Shown piece by piece: positions 22,262-33,779 of a DNA stretch of 64,000 bases. A model generated the notes under the pieces. It was not told the origin of the DNA, made no database searches, and saw only the letters and a program-made list of their open reading frames with translations. The translations under genes and the position numbers were made by a program. Positions within the stretch are counted from its first letter, which is position 1; the number at the start of each line of letters is the position of its first letter. Source of the stretch: Metaphire vulgaris (lineage: Eukaryota > Annelida > Clitellata > Crassiclitellata > Megascolecidae); the NCBI GenBank assembly GCA_018105865.1, contig CM030870.1, positions 1,238,501 through 1,302,500 of the forward strand, written 5' to 3'.

Positions 22262-23252
22262 CTCGTTGTCGATAGCTCTATTTCGAATTAGAACTATTAT
22301 TGTTGTTATTATTTGATTCTAATTATTCGTCCGACATTCAAAACTTCTTTTATATTTCGAAAATTCTGAAATACTCTTGGAGGAATGATACCCGAAAATA
22401 ACGACCTTCAACTTCCTTTCTTTAGAAATATGTTGTATAGCACTATATTTTAATGCGTAATATTGCGCCACTTTAGCATTTGAAAACAGTTATCATTGAG
22501 CAAATAAACAAATGTTCTAATTAAATTTATTTATTATTTTTTAAATTTAATTTTTTAATTACTTAATTTAATTAAAAATTTAAGCCTTTAAATGGTAGAG
22601 TGTAGGATATAGGCGCAAGTAACACAGCAAATGAAGAGTCACATTGTGAATGGTGACATCGAAGCGGAGAATGATGATGAACAGAGATATAACCTGTTTA
22701 TAAATGTTAAACTCTTTAAAATCCCAGAAATTTGGCACTCATAATGCTTTATGGAATCGATCACTGAACGGGACTGGGTCAACACAGTAATTTTATGCTA
22801 CACGCACTGCTCAAAGAGCTCGTGCTGGCATATAGCGCAGCGTTTAGCCAGATAGTATGATTTTAAACACCCTGGCTGGTTGAGCTTCGTCACACTCACA
22901 GCGCAAAGCTTGTTGAAAGTAGATGGCGTCGAAGGTCAGTTTGTCAAAAATCACGTGACAGCCATAGCCTGCTACACGCCTCCGTCGTCGCATGACGCTG
23001 ACGGTGACGGAGCGTCAGCGTCGCTAGTATGTTTTGCTGCGGCGGTTAAAATCCGGAGAGACTGAGATTCGGCAGCGAGAGACTCGGAGATTTAACGTAG
23101 TCTCTCGCAAGACATGGAGACTTGCGTTTAAATTTCTCGTTGCTGCCGACGAACCTTTGCCGCTCTGTTCGGGAATCTGTATGATAAACGGGTAGATTTG
23201 AACCGTAAATGGTGACACCTTGCTATCCAGTAGACCGGATTTGGAACCAGCG
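22262..23252. promoter_or_regulatory. Likely divergent COQ9 / anosmin-1 promoter region
   Basis: The two genes point away from each other here. The right half (22,900-23,160) is richer in CpG than its surroundings, with TCGTCG, GACGGTGACGG and GCGTCAGCG runs, and contains a CACGTGAC box at about 22,952. No clear TATA box is seen. The left part (22,262-22,880) is AT-rich with no coding signal. Promoter function is inferred from gene geometry. Confidence 0.4.
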
Positions 23253-23429
23253 ATGATGATGATGTCAGCTGTGGTGGTTCGATGGTTGTTCCATTGTTTC
23301 ATTATCTATTGCAGCGTTCTGTTTTTGCTGATTTCCGTCGAGACTAGAAATTCTGACGGCGATGGTCGTCAAACCGTTGACACCATCAATGCCGCCCGCT
23401 GTGCAGTACGATGTCTTTCGGCATTGCAG
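23253..23429 (+). CDS. ANOS1: Anosmin-1 exon 1: signal peptide and first Cys pair
   Basis: Four tandem ATG codons open a 59-codon frame ending at a CAG/GTCAGT donor (phase 0). Residues 5-28 are hydrophobic (VVVRWLFHCFIIYCSVLFLL), a signal peptide. The mature start ends in INAARCAVRCLSALQ, matching the RCxxRCLS motif that opens the Cys-rich domain of anosmin-1, an extracellular matrix glycoprotein that binds heparan sulphate and FGF receptor and guides neuronal migration. Any of the four ATGs may be used. The next recognised exon is 27.5 kb downstream. Confidence 0.75.
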
Positions 23430-24158
23430 GTCAGTCTACTTATCGTTTTCATGTGCCTTTAAGCCTATTAGACCTAAACAATGTGTTGAGTTTATATAAC
23501 GAGATATTTACAATGACTGAAGTAGCTTTGCCATTGAAATTTACAAACAGGATTCCCTAAAATGGAGAGGTACGACCGTGCGACCAAATAATAAATCTTA
23601 TAATACTTGTAGAAAAAGCAGATGGACAACTTAGCTGTTTACGCGTATTTTGTGGATTTCAAGAAAGCATTTGACTCGGTAAGGCCTAAGGAACTGTGGA
23701 TAAGTATGATAGATATGGGATACTAACTGCGTCTAATAGAACTGCTGACCAAACTGTATAGCAAACAGAATGCAAAAGTCAAGGTGGCCGGAACGATGTC
23801 AAATTGGCCGAAGGTAACAAAAGGAGTTCTAAGTTCTCTGTGTTATATCCCGCCACACCTGTTTAACATCATGGCAGAAATGGTAGGTAATGAGAGAAGC
23901 ACTGGACGGTTTCATGGGTGGTATCAGAATAGGAGGGGAAAATGCTGTGAAATTTAAGATATGCAGATGACATCATACTCATCAGAGATTCAACTACAAA
24001 ATTGCAAGATCTTGTGTCCAGGGTTTATCATAATAGGCAGAAGTATATAGTCTGATCATCATTACTCTAATCTAATCTTAAACTTCTATAGCGCCACTTC
24101 ATAATGCACAGGAGCATCAACCGATGGCACAACAAATCCAAATCATTAAAGATCCAGG

Positions 24159-24436
24159 TAGGGTTGTCAGATCTCCTGTATTTTACGGGAGCTCCCGTAT
24201 TTCAGCCCCAGTCTCCTGCCTCCTTATAACTTGTTTGTAATATTGATTCACTACATGCAGATGATGCAGTGCGTTGAACAGTATTGTTTATTGTTTTTTC
24301 CTAGTCTATACTCTATAGTACTAGAGTGCAGTATAGTTCTAGCCATAATAATTCACAATGAATTGGACCGTGGAGTGGGCGCATTGAACGCGGAAACAAT
24401 CTCCCGTATTTTGACTTTGGATATCTGGCAACCCTA
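24159..24436. mobile_element. hAT-like MITE (TIR TAGGGTTGYCAGAT)
   Basis: 278 bp with TIRs TAGGGTTGTCAGAT / ATCTGGCAACCCTA and an exact 8-bp TSD GATCCAGG at 24151 and 24437. The homologous LINE copy at 57301 has a single GATCCAGG, proving the empty site. Confidence 0.92.
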
Positions 24437-24619
24437 GATCCAGGTCAAATCCAGGGTATCCGGCCAGGCAAACGGGTGACAGTCTTTGGTGGATAAGCCA
24501 GGTCAAAAAGATGGGTTTTTAATCTTTTTCTAAAAATCTGCAATGAATTTGCAATGCGCACTTGAGGCTTAGGCGATGAGTTCCAGAGTATTGCTAAGAC
24601 AAAGGTAATGGCACTAAAG

Positions 24620-24954
24620 CAGGGTTTCCCAAACTTTATAGGACCACGACCCACTTCAGTGGTTCTTTTAATGAGCGGGGACTCCACAAACTTATTGTCA
24701 ACTAAAAGTGGATAAAACACTAATCATTTTAATATAAGCTTTGAATGGATTGCAGGTATATAAATTTCTTAAAGCAAAACCTACTTGCAACTTTGCAAGG
24801 CTAGTGACATTATGGTGTTAGTTTGAAAATGACGCTTTTGAATCTAATTTCACACTACCCGGCGACCCATTGGACTGAGCCTTTCAACCCACTTTTGGGC
24901 CGTGACCCAAAAAATTTTGTTTAACTTCATGGCAGAAAAGTTTGGGAAACACTG
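24620..24954. mobile_element. hAT-like MITE (TIR CAGGGTTTCCCAAAC)
   Basis: 335 bp, left end CAGGGTTTCCCAAAC, right end GTTTGGGAAACACTG, exact TSD CACTAAAG at 24612 and 24955. Contains the GACCCAC(T) / TGGGCCGTGACCC subterminal motifs of this family. Confidence 0.9.
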
Positions 24955-25580
24955 CACTAAAGGACAAGAACTGCACCGTCAAAATTCAGAATATAATACT
25001 GGAACAGGTCACCCCCTTCCTGTACCTATGGTCCATCAAATCCGACGACACTTTGAGTAAAGCCTGAAATAAGAGGCAGATTGAATAAAGGACAAACGAC
25101 CAGAGCATCATTAAACAAGACATGGAAAAGTTACAGCATTCCAGTGAGCACCAAAGTCCGACTACTGAGATCACTGGTGTGGCTGGTCGCTACATACGGC
25201 TGCAAAAGCTGGACAATAAAGAAAATGAACAGAGCATACAGGCATTTGAAATGAAAGGCCTAAGGCAAATAATGAGAGTTTCTTGGACAGCAAAGAAAAC
25301 GAAGGAATGGGTATTGGATAAAGCAGGGGAAAGAACCATGCTGGAAACAGAAAAAAGCTAAGATACTGGGGAATAATGAATTAAGAAAGAAATAATGCAA
25401 GGCACAATGCCAGGATCACGAAAAAGAGGTAGACCAAGTAAAAAGTGGGAAGACAACATCAAAAAATGGACAGGACTCACTATAGAGCAGGCGACAAGAA
25501 CAGCAGAAGACCGTAACACTTGGAAGAAGGCAGTCCACAATGCAGCCAATCTTCGGAGCAAAGACAGTTAAAGACAAGAC

Positions 25581-25873
25581 CAGTGGTGTAGCCAAGGGGT
25601 TTTGGGGTTAAAACCCGTCTTGGATGCAGACAAAAATTTTTGTAAATGTGTTTCCATACATTTTTTATTTTTGGACACAGTTTTGGGGGTCAAACCCTCT
25701 TGGTTGCCGACCCAAATAATTTATAAGCACTGTAGAATGGTAGAATGTAAAGATGTAAGGCAATGAGTGACAATGACCATGCTTTTTTCATGCATTTTTG
25801 CTTGTCAAGATTTTTTGAAGTTGGTTATGATCAAAACCAAAACCCCCTTCCAGAAATCTTGGCTATGCCACTG
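25581..25873. mobile_element. hAT-like MITE (CAGTGGTGTAGCC)
   Basis: 293 bp, TSD GACAAGAC / GACAATAC; ends CAGTGGTGTAGCCAAGG and CTTGGCTATGCCACTG. Confidence 0.8.
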
Positions 25874-26040
25874 GACAATACAAGTTCATATATTGGCCCA
25901 AAAGATTTCTAACAACATTTTCAAAGGTGTCAAAGAATTTTATTCTAATATGTGAGAATCTGACATCAATTTTTGTTTTTGTCAGAATTATTATAGTTTC
26001 AACCATTTCTATCACATTTTGTGTCAGCCTCTTGGTCTCA

Positions 26041-26335
26041 GGGCGAGAAGTTAGCAGAGTGGTAACAAGGTTGGACGATGGAGCAGAAGGTCGCGGGTTC
26101 AACTTCCGCGGGAGCCCTAAGGTCGACTCAGCCTCCTTTCACCAGATGGCAATGGCAAATGAGTGGCGGATTAATCCGCGGAGTAAACAGGCGTGAGAAC
26201 ACTGGCCCCGTATCATCTAACTTGCACCAGTCGCCTGGCTGAGGGCCTTGGTAACGGAGGTCAGCGCTGCCCTATGAGCCTTGAGGTTAGCTTTGAGTGC
26301 TGGGGAAGGACTTTACTTCCTTTAGTTTAGGCCTA
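26041..26335 (+). mobile_element. tRNA-derived SINE, type 2, body A
   Basis: Head GAAGTTAGCAGAGTGGTAAC, B-box CGCGGGTTCAACTTCC, CTAAGGTCGACTCAGCC link, body with ACTGGCCCCGTATCATC, tail CTGGGGAAGGACTTTAC. The most complete copy in the window. Confidence 0.8.
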
Positions 26336-27143
26336 CTTAACTGTTTGTTATAGACAGGTGTTTATTAGTCAATGTTTAATTTTGTTAACAAAAATTTAAT
26401 GGTGTTTATATTAATTTCTATGAAATCTCCTGGTCTGTTGTTGTTTTATTATTATTCTATCTTCCCATAATTAAAATCAGAATACTTACTAAAATGTGAA
26501 TAGATATTTGGTGTAATAAGGAGACAGAAACATGAAGAGAATGATGTAGGGCATGATAACAGAACTTGTGAAGATATCTAAATAAAGGCCAAAGTAGAGA
26601 GAAATGCAGGAAATGAAAGACCATGTTTTATTGAATGTGTTTGTCCTGTGCGTCATTTTGTCTATTTTCTATTAGGGAAAATATTTGCAGCTGCTTCTGT
26701 TTTAACCTGCTTGTCAGCATTAAGAAGCTTTTATTTATGGTCTACATTCACCTCTGCAAAGTTATTAAAGATTCAATTGAGGCGCCATCATTATTTTTCA
26801 ATACTTCCTCCACCTTCTCCTTCACCTCCCACTCCTCCCCTTCAGCCCATCCCGTTGTATTCTAGCCTTACCGTGCTCCTTGTTTCTTGCCAAATGCCCA
26901 GGAGTCCGAGTTCCAAGTAGAAAGCAAGCAATTATTATTATTCCTTGGAGTTGTTGTCTACGTTATTGCCAATATTGGTAAGTGAATCGATCTGAGGTTG
27001 AGTGGGGAAATGTTGTAAAGATGTCAACTGCATTGTACCTGTTTCTTACTCGTTATATATATCTCCCCCACCCACCCCACCCCAATGGCCTTATTATGTC
27101 TCTCTCAACTGTCATTATTGTTGAATTCCAAAGCGGATAGGCT
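26336..27143. other. No gene seen
   Basis: AT-rich intron DNA; a Pro/Ser-rich open stretch at 26,800-26,900 lacks splice support. Confidence 0.5.
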
Positions 27144-28100
27144 ATCAATCAATCAATCAATCAATCAACTTCTATAGCACCACTATCATAATGCCCAGGG
27201 CATCAGCCGATGGGGCACCAAATCCAAATAGCATTAGAGCCAGGTCAAGCCAGAAGATCAGTCCGAAACGGCGGGAGAGTAATCTAAGGGGGATAAGCCA
27301 AGTCAAACAAATATGTTTTAAGGCCAGATCTGAGAGATGATAAGTGATTAGTTATGCGAAGTGATGTTGGTAGTGAATTCCAGAGCTTAGGGGCGCACAC
27401 TGAGGAACAACTAGTGCCAATGTCTGTGCGAGAATAAGGAACAACAAATGAAGGTCCTGCCGAATACCTAGTGGAATGATTAGTAGGTCGAGGGATAAGT
27501 TGCATCTTGAGGTAATTGGGTTCATTATATAACATGGTTTTGAATATTAAAAGACAGATTTTATAATTAATTCGGTATTTGATAGGAAGCCAATGTAGGG
27601 ACTGTCTAGCTGGAGTTATATGTTCAAATCTTGGAGTTTTGGATATGACTCTAACTAAGGAATTTTGTACTCTCTGGAGTTTCTGCATATTTGAATTTGT
27701 GATGCCGAAAAGCAAGGAATTGCAATAATCGAGGCGACTAGATACCAATGCATTGGCTAATTGAATAAGAACAGGCTTAGGGAGGAGATGTCTGATGCGA
27801 TAGATGTCCCGAATGTGATAATGAGAAATTTTGCAGACTGAATTTATGTGACTAGTAAAAGAGAGAGAAGAGTCAAATGTCACACCAAGGTTGCAAGCAA
27901 AAGTGCTTCTAGAAACAACAGTGGAATCTTCAAGCATAACAGAATCCAGAGATTTAAATTTGGTCATTTGAGCTGGAGTACCCGATAGCAAGAACTCGGT
28001 TTTTGATGAATTTAGAAGAAGCTTATTTGAATCCATCCATGACTGAATATCTAACGTGATAGAGCTTGGTATAGCAATGTTGCCAAGAGAATCTCCAACC
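27144..28100 (-). mobile_element. CR1/L2-like LINE, 5'-truncated, with 3' tail
   Basis: A long minus-strand frame (27284-28162) encodes the end of a reverse transcriptase: QSWMDSNKLLLNSSKTEFLL, SRLDYCNSLLFGI, KLQRVQNSLVRVI, LHWLPIKYRINYKICLLIFK and KLWNSLPTSLR. It ends LFDLAYPP. The YADD box is missing, so the copy is 5'-truncated near 28,080. The 3' UTR ends in a (TTGA)n tail (plus-strand TCAA repeats, 27144-27167), usual for this clade. The frame is intact over about 270 codons, implying a young copy. Confidence 0.88.
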
Positions 28101-28247
28101 CATGGATGGTACAGGTTGCTCACCTTGTGTTTTATTTGTAGCAGCTGTACGTCATGAAACAAAGCGCATCATAATAGTGACTATAGTGAGATGATGGCAC
28201 GAGACATCTCCTTCAGCAGCAAGTCACGTGAGGAACTGACCCTCTCA

Positions 28248-28521
28248 CAGGGGCGGAGCTAGGGTGTCCGGCGCCCGGGGACAAAACATACTGATGGCAC
28301 CCCCTCAACTTGACGAATATCATAAGAAGCAAGAAAGGGCACCGCTCTGCCCATTTTGGCACCCATTCATTCTTCATTGAACTTCGCGAATACCCTGACA
28401 AGCAAAAAAACGGTCATCGCCCGTAGCGGAACATCCTATCTTAAACCAATTTTGGCGCCCCCTCCACCTCGGCGCCCGGGCAATCTGTACCCCCCCCCAC
28501 ACCCCTCTAGATCTGCCTCTG
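28248..28521. mobile_element. hAT-like MITE (CAGGGGCGGAGCTAGGG)
   Basis: 274 bp, exact TSD CCCTCTCA. Both halves contain GGCGCCCGG blocks; module GACAAGCAAAAAAACGGTC at 28397. Confidence 0.88.
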
Positions 28522-28863
28522 CCCTCTCATCAGTGATTAAGATAAGGTCAGTTTCTGTGCACGGACTTCGTCAGACACTTCATATGCAGGTCGTCCTCGT
28601 GAATATTACGCCTGCAGAATGACAGAATTTCTGCTCCAATTGGAGTCAGGAGAGGTGGCATTAGGCCTACAGCTGAGAGACTGCTGCTTGACACATGCCT
28701 AACATTCAGGAAGTCAGTAGCAAAAACAGGAATGACTTGCATTGCCACATGCAAACTGGGCTGCATCAGTTTCATCTTCGTTGAACCGGGTGTCAAGGTG
28801 AATGACGTCTACTCACGTGACGTGCTGCCGTAGGAAATGCTTCCTGCCACCATCTGCTCACTG

Positions 28864-29158
28864 CAGGGGTGTAGCTAGGGTGTCCGGCGCCCGGGGACAA
28901 AACATACAGGTACTGCTGGGGCCCCCTGAACTTTAAACTTTAAAAATAAAAGCTCAATTTTAGATAAACCATGAAAAGCCAAAAAAAGTTTGTCACTGTT
29001 GATCGTCAGCTGAAAAGAACAAAAAAGCAGATTGTCACAACTATATTGATGCTTCTTTTTAATTTTTTTCCTACCTAAACCCCATTCCCCCTCTTTGGCA
29101 CCCGGGGAAATATGTAGTATTATGTACCCCTCCCCGTTCCACCCTAGCTATGCCTGTG
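28864..29158. mobile_element. hAT-like MITE (CAGGGGTGTAGCTAGGG)
   Basis: 295 bp, exact TSD GCTCACTG. Same family as 28248-28521. Confidence 0.88.
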
Positions 29159-29383
29159 GCTCACTGTGGTTACTGCTGCCAAATGTATAGCATGTAAACG
29201 AATAATTACGCTGTGTTTTGTTTTGTGAAATACGGTTGGCGCAAATAACCATTCTGAACACAGATGTGTTGGGAATTCCCCCAACTGAATCTTTGTCGAC
29301 TTTTTATCAAACTTGGTCAAAAGTTGACCAAGTTATTGTCAAAATTATAAGGATTTTTATTTTTTACGGCCCACAGACAAACA

Positions 29384-29598
29384 AATATCACTGAAAACAA
29401 AACTAAAGCTATATAATACATTGATCGAACCAATACTATTATATGGATCAGAATGCTGGACCATAAAGAAGAAAGACGAAAGAAGATTAATGACTGCAGA
29501 AATGAACCTGGTTAAGAGGAATAGCAGGAGTAAGACTATTGTAAAGTGCTCTTGACTATGACCTTTGCCACACATATAGCGCTATATAAATTGTCATT

Positions 29599-29673
<75 letters not shown>

Positions 29674-30090
29674 CATCAGAAGACAGAGATTAAGAAATGA
29701 AACGATCAGAGAAAAGACAGAAAAAAAGAAACTGTATTTGAATCAATACAGAAACAAAGACTGAAATAGTTTGGCCATGTTGAAAGAATGAAGGAAGAAA
29801 AGATACCAAAGGAAGCACTATACAACTATGTTGAAGGGAAAAGGAGAAAAGGAAGACCAAGAAAAACATGGATAGAAAACTTAAAAGAGGATGCAGAAGA
29901 AATGCAAATGAACTTCATCCAAATGACCAGAGCAGCAAGAGACAGACAGAAGTGAAAGGAACTCATTCAGACCCATCGTCCAACCCAACAGGGGGAACGA
30001 CGGAAGGAAGGAAAGAAAGAAAGAGGAAGAAGAAAAAGAAGGAGAACAAGGAGGAGAACAAGAACAAGACCCATTATCCAACCCAATAGG
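29384..30090 (+). mobile_element. LINE C-terminal fragment, interrupted at 29532-29672
   Basis: Encodes LYNTLIEPILLYGSECWT before the interruption. After it, one frame gives FGHVERMKEEKIPKEALY, GKRRKGRPRKTWIENLKE and MTRAARDRQKWKELIQTH. The interruption is another element's 3' end (CACATATAGCGCTATATAAA) with an (AAT)n tail. Confidence 0.75.
29532..29673 (+). mobile_element. LINE/SINE 3' end with (AAT)n tail
   Basis: The unit TAAAGTGCTCTTGAC...CATATAGCGCTATATAAATTGTC followed by AAT repeats also occurs at 14930-15015, with a close relative at 18935-18995. All three end in the CGCTATATAAA-type motif, which suggests a shared retrotransposon 3' end recognised for reverse transcription. Confidence 0.6.
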
Positions 30091-31044
30091 GAACGACGAA
30101 AGGAAGGAAAGAAAGAGGAAGATGGCTCACATGCAGTGTATGCATTCTTTTGACCATTGATAACTTCAACGGACCGGAGGAAGTAGAGATTTTTGCCCTT
30201 TCACATACGATGCCATGAGTTATGGCGACTCTCCCTCACTCGTCTAATAGCGCTAAATCATCGACGGGCATTGGGAACAATAGCAGAGGTCACCGAGGGG
30301 TCAAGTTCACAGGTCACAATGTATGAAAATGGATGGAAAAAAACTGAAGAAATAATTCATCTTCCGTTATGCAGCACCCCTACCCCCGCCCCATCTCACC
30401 GAGCAATCCGTTTCCATGTCGTCTATCAGGTGGACTATGGAGAAGGAGGAGGAGGAGGAGGAGATGCAGGGGAGGTGATGATAGCGGTTACCTGGGGGCT
30501 AGGAGGGAGGAGGAGCGGGAGGTGGGTGGCGGTGTCTTTGTTGTGTAGTGTATAGATGAGATTGTGGTTCATTTGAATGTAAACGCTTTTCCTTCCGTTC
30601 AACGCAGAAGCCTTTCACCAAAACTGACGAAAGTTGACGGCGCATGCGCGTGATGTGAATTCGCGGCCAACTTCCGGTTGTGTGTTGAATGCGCGTCCCG
30701 CCGCCGCCGCTGGGTGGCGCTTTGTCTAGCACTGTGTGTGCTGTCCTGTTGGTCGGTTGTGTGCGTCTTGTCTGTCTGTCCGTCTGTCTGTCTGCATGTC
30801 TGTCTGTCTGTCTGTCTGTCGATTGATGTTTGTGCCTTTGAAACGGAATTGAAAATGAAAAACAGCATTTGAAGATTACTGTATTGCATGCAAATTGTCT
30901 CTGATCATCCTGTGCCTTGGGGAATTCGGCACTGCATACTGTAATACAATGAATGAATCAGTAATGCTGCGTCAATGTAAAACTATTTGTACATTTCTGG
31001 CACTTTGAGCATCTTCTCGTTTTTTAAAAGTTGTATGTCTTTGC
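30091..31044. other. No gene seen; GGA and CTGT tracts
   Basis: (GGA)n at 30,443-30,465 and (CTGT)n at 30,768-30,820. Moderately GC-rich at 30,640-30,740, but no exon can be supported. Confidence 0.5.
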
Positions 31045-31206
31045 ACAGTGTTTATTCTAGCCACCTAGACATTGGGGGGAGTTTAACATTTTTGGAGGGA
31101 ACAGATATTGGGGAGGTCATACTACTTGCCAAATTATCCAAAAAAATTTGGGTAAATTTCAAACTTTGGGGGGAAATCCCCCACAGATGGTCTAGAATAA
31201 ACACTG
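31045..31206. mobile_element. hAT-like MITE (CAGTGTTTATTCTAG), short
   Basis: 162 bp, ends CAGTGTTTATTCTAGCC and GTCTAGAATAAACACTG; flanks TCTTTGCA / GCTTTGCG (two mismatches). Confidence 0.75.
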
Positions 31207-31414
31207 GCTTTGCGCAAGTATCATTAGCAAAGTTTTGGCCACAACAGTACTTTGAAAGAACTTTTTAAAAACAATCTTATAGGCAGTTGTTTAAAACACT
31301 GCTGTCAATTTCAAGACTACAATGGAATATGTCATCTATTTCAATATAATATTATTTAATTTAAGAAGCCCTTACCTACCACAATACACCGGCAAGTTGA
31401 AATGCTGCAAATAA

Positions 31415-32575
31415 GTAAGGGTACGGGTAGGGTAGGGTATGCATTTTACGGGTTGGGTACGGGCAGTGTTTATTCTAGCCACCTTGACATTGGGGGGATT
31501 TTGGAATGTTTGGGGGACAAGGTCTGAGTCTCTAAAAATCTTGACAAGCAAAAAAGGTTATCTTCCCCTTAAAATGTGGTGACGAGCAAAAAAAGGTCAT
31601 CCACCCTCCTGAAATGCCCTGGCAAGCAGATAATTTGTCATTCTTACATTTTTCCCCTCTTCAAAAAATAAAAGGCCGCCCCCGTCGTCACACTTGGGGG
31701 GGATTTCTATCTTCCCATGCAACATATAAACATTTTGTTGGGGGGATTTTTTAACTTTGGGGGAAATTCCCCTCCCCACCCCCCAGAGAAGGCCTAGAAT
31801 AGACACTGGGTACGGGTATAGCACTACGGATACACCCGTTTTTACCCTTAAAAACATGATATTTTCATTTCTCACTGCTATAGCAAATTAGCAATGCAGT
31901 AATAGAAAAATATTATTGAGTCAAGTGCATTAGTGTAACTTGTATATCGCGTTCAGTTTGCCAGGCAGTTATATGCCACTGCATGCATTTTACTTACTGA
32001 AAACATAAAGGAAATACAAATGACGTTATCTGACGTCATCAGTAAAGTAACAAACATAATCAAACGTAAAATCGTTGTAATGGCGTCCTGCAGTGATAAT
32101 GTTCCTTTGGTAAATCCGTTTTGTTGTTTAACTTCAGCTCCAATGCCTTCTCATAGCTAAACTATATCTACTAAATAATTTAAACAGGCCCGTCGAGTCT
32201 TCTAGTCCTTGTCCGACATTCACGTAGGCTTAGGATAGGTGACTAGCTGTGTTACACCATGTTACCAACCAATAGTCCAGTACCCCAAAAAGAACCCGGG
32301 CCTGCTATTTGCCAAGTAGATTACCCTGATTCCTAAATCCTAGATCTGTCCTAATCTAAAAATGTGCGTCTTTAAAAAAATTCCTGTCAACATATGACAT
32401 GTTTAAAATATGTACTCTGCTTCATTAATACATTAATGTGGTTGCCTCTCTATAGTCTCCAGGAACAAATACGGGTACGGGTACAGGTCCTTGTACCCGT
32501 ACCCACGGGTACAGGTAGGGTAAGGAAGTTTTTGCACAGGTACGGGTAGGGTAGGCATTTTGCTGTACCCGCACA
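31415..32575. repeat. GGGTAC-rich element segments
   Basis: GGGTACGGGTAGGGTAGG arrays at 31419-31463 and 31809-31840, and again at 32471-32573 ending CCCGCACATCTCT. The end resembles the CAGAGATGT TIR at 36739. Whether these are one or two elements is unclear; 31841-32470 holds no gene I can see. Confidence 0.45.
31464..31808. mobile_element. hAT-like MITE (CAGTGTTTATTCTAG) inside a GGGTAC-rich element
   Basis: 345 bp, exact TSD GGTACGGG taken from the GGGTACGGGTAGGG array that surrounds it. Three tandem modules (31545, 31573, 31620). Confidence 0.88.
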
Positions 32576-33065
32576 TCTCTAATAGTTATGTACATATGGA
32601 ATGTAACAGAATATTTGTATAGCGCCTTTGTGTAGTTAACCAAATCATGGTGTTTTCGTGTCATAGTTTTTAAATCTGTTCACTGCTCTGTGGCTGCTTA
32701 TGCGATTAAAATGTCATTTAAAAAAATTAAAAATGTCATTTTGTTATTCACATTCTTTGGGATTAGAAAGAAAACTGTGTTCAACCCGTGAGCTTTCCTA
32801 TATTTTGGTTTCATTTTGAGGCATTGTTTTTGATTTTAATTTGTTGCGTCAGGCAGAAATTTCTGCTTCGTCAATTTCTTGCAGTCTGCTGTTTATTTAA
32901 ATTTTCCATGCCGAGGCATCTGCTGTCCAGATGATTAGGAAATCTGACAGTTTTGTCCTTATTTGAAGAAGAGACAGAGAGATAGACAAACAGGGGCAGG
33001 GCGATACAAAGATTCAGAGGGATATATCTATATATCTACAGAGATAAAAAGATATACAGTAAAGA

Positions 33066-33088
33066 CAGACAGACAGACAGACAGACAG

Positions 33089-33141
<53 letters not shown>

Positions 33142-33225
33142 AGGGAGGGAGAGGGATGGGGGAGGAGAGGGGAGGAGGGAGGGAGAGAGGGATGGGAGGG
33201 AGAGATGGGAGAGAGAGAGAGTAGT
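33066..33225. repeat. (GACA)n, (GA)n, GGGA low complexity
   Basis: Purine-rich strand for about 160 bases. Regions 32,576-33,065 and 33,226-33,481 show no gene. Confidence 0.9.
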
Positions 33226-33481
33226 CTTGTGTTTTGAGTTCAGTGAGAGCGAAGGAAGTGGAGGGGGTGATGGTATTAGATGAGTGGACAAGATCTTTCT
33301 GTTTGTTGTGGGTTTTTGTGTTTGCTTCGTCTTCTATTTAAAGTGATTTATTCCAGATGAATCTATGCACTTAATTGATCATGGTCTGATATTTACAGTT
33401 CGCTTGAAATATCGATTTATTCCGATTAGTAGTTCAAGCATGTGGTTGAAGATATGAAAGCAACTATGAACGTGAAAAAGG

Positions 33482-33760
33482 TGTGCTGTGGAACAGTGGT
33501 TAGCGCACTGGTCTGCCAAACTTGAGGTCCGTGGTTCAACTCCCGGCCGCGGCAGAAACTTTTCGGTTGTTTCTATCCCAAGCGTCCCCAGTCGACTCAG
33601 CTGTGAATGTGTTAATTCGGTGGAAGGAAAGGCGGCGAGGGAACGGCTGGCAATCCGCCCTCATTCAGCCGTTGCTATAAAACTGAAGGCGCTAACCCTT
33701 CGGTTCTCCGTTCTGGCGCTGAGCCCATGGAGTAGGCCTAGGGTACCTTTCTTATGAATG
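33482..33760 (+). mobile_element. tRNA-derived SINE, type 1 (long body)
   Basis: Head GTGGAACAGTGGTTAGCGCA with B-box GGTTCAACTCC at 33531; body carries CCCCAGTCGACTCAGC. It shares the AGGTCCGTGGTTC block with 6757-6890. Confidence 0.7.
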
Positions 33761-33779
33761 TGGATACATGTGTATGAAT

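Larger units (their letters stand above)
24065..24975 (-). mobile_element. CR1/L2-like LINE 3' fragment carrying two MITEs
   Basis: On the minus strand the ORF ends in KTHLFDLAYPPK and is followed by a 3' UTR with CTATAGCGCCACTTCAT (plus orientation). The same 3' sequence recurs uninterrupted at 57226-57490, which serves as an empty-site reference for the first MITE insertion. Confidence 0.75.
23585..25575 (+). mobile_element. RTE-like LINE with reverse transcriptase, split by nested insertions
   Basis: The left part (23585-24040) encodes AYFVDFKKAFDSV and RYADDIILI, the RT catalytic box, with stops and frameshifts. The right part (24975-25575) resumes with VKIQNIILEQVTPFLYL, then AFEMKGLRQIMRVSW, GSRKRGRPSKKWEDN and TAEDRNTWKKAVHNAA. 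Both parts have the same orientation and order. Between them sits a LINE fragment that itself carries two hAT-like MITEs. A segment between LQDLV and VKIQN appears lost or replaced. Confidence 0.8.
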
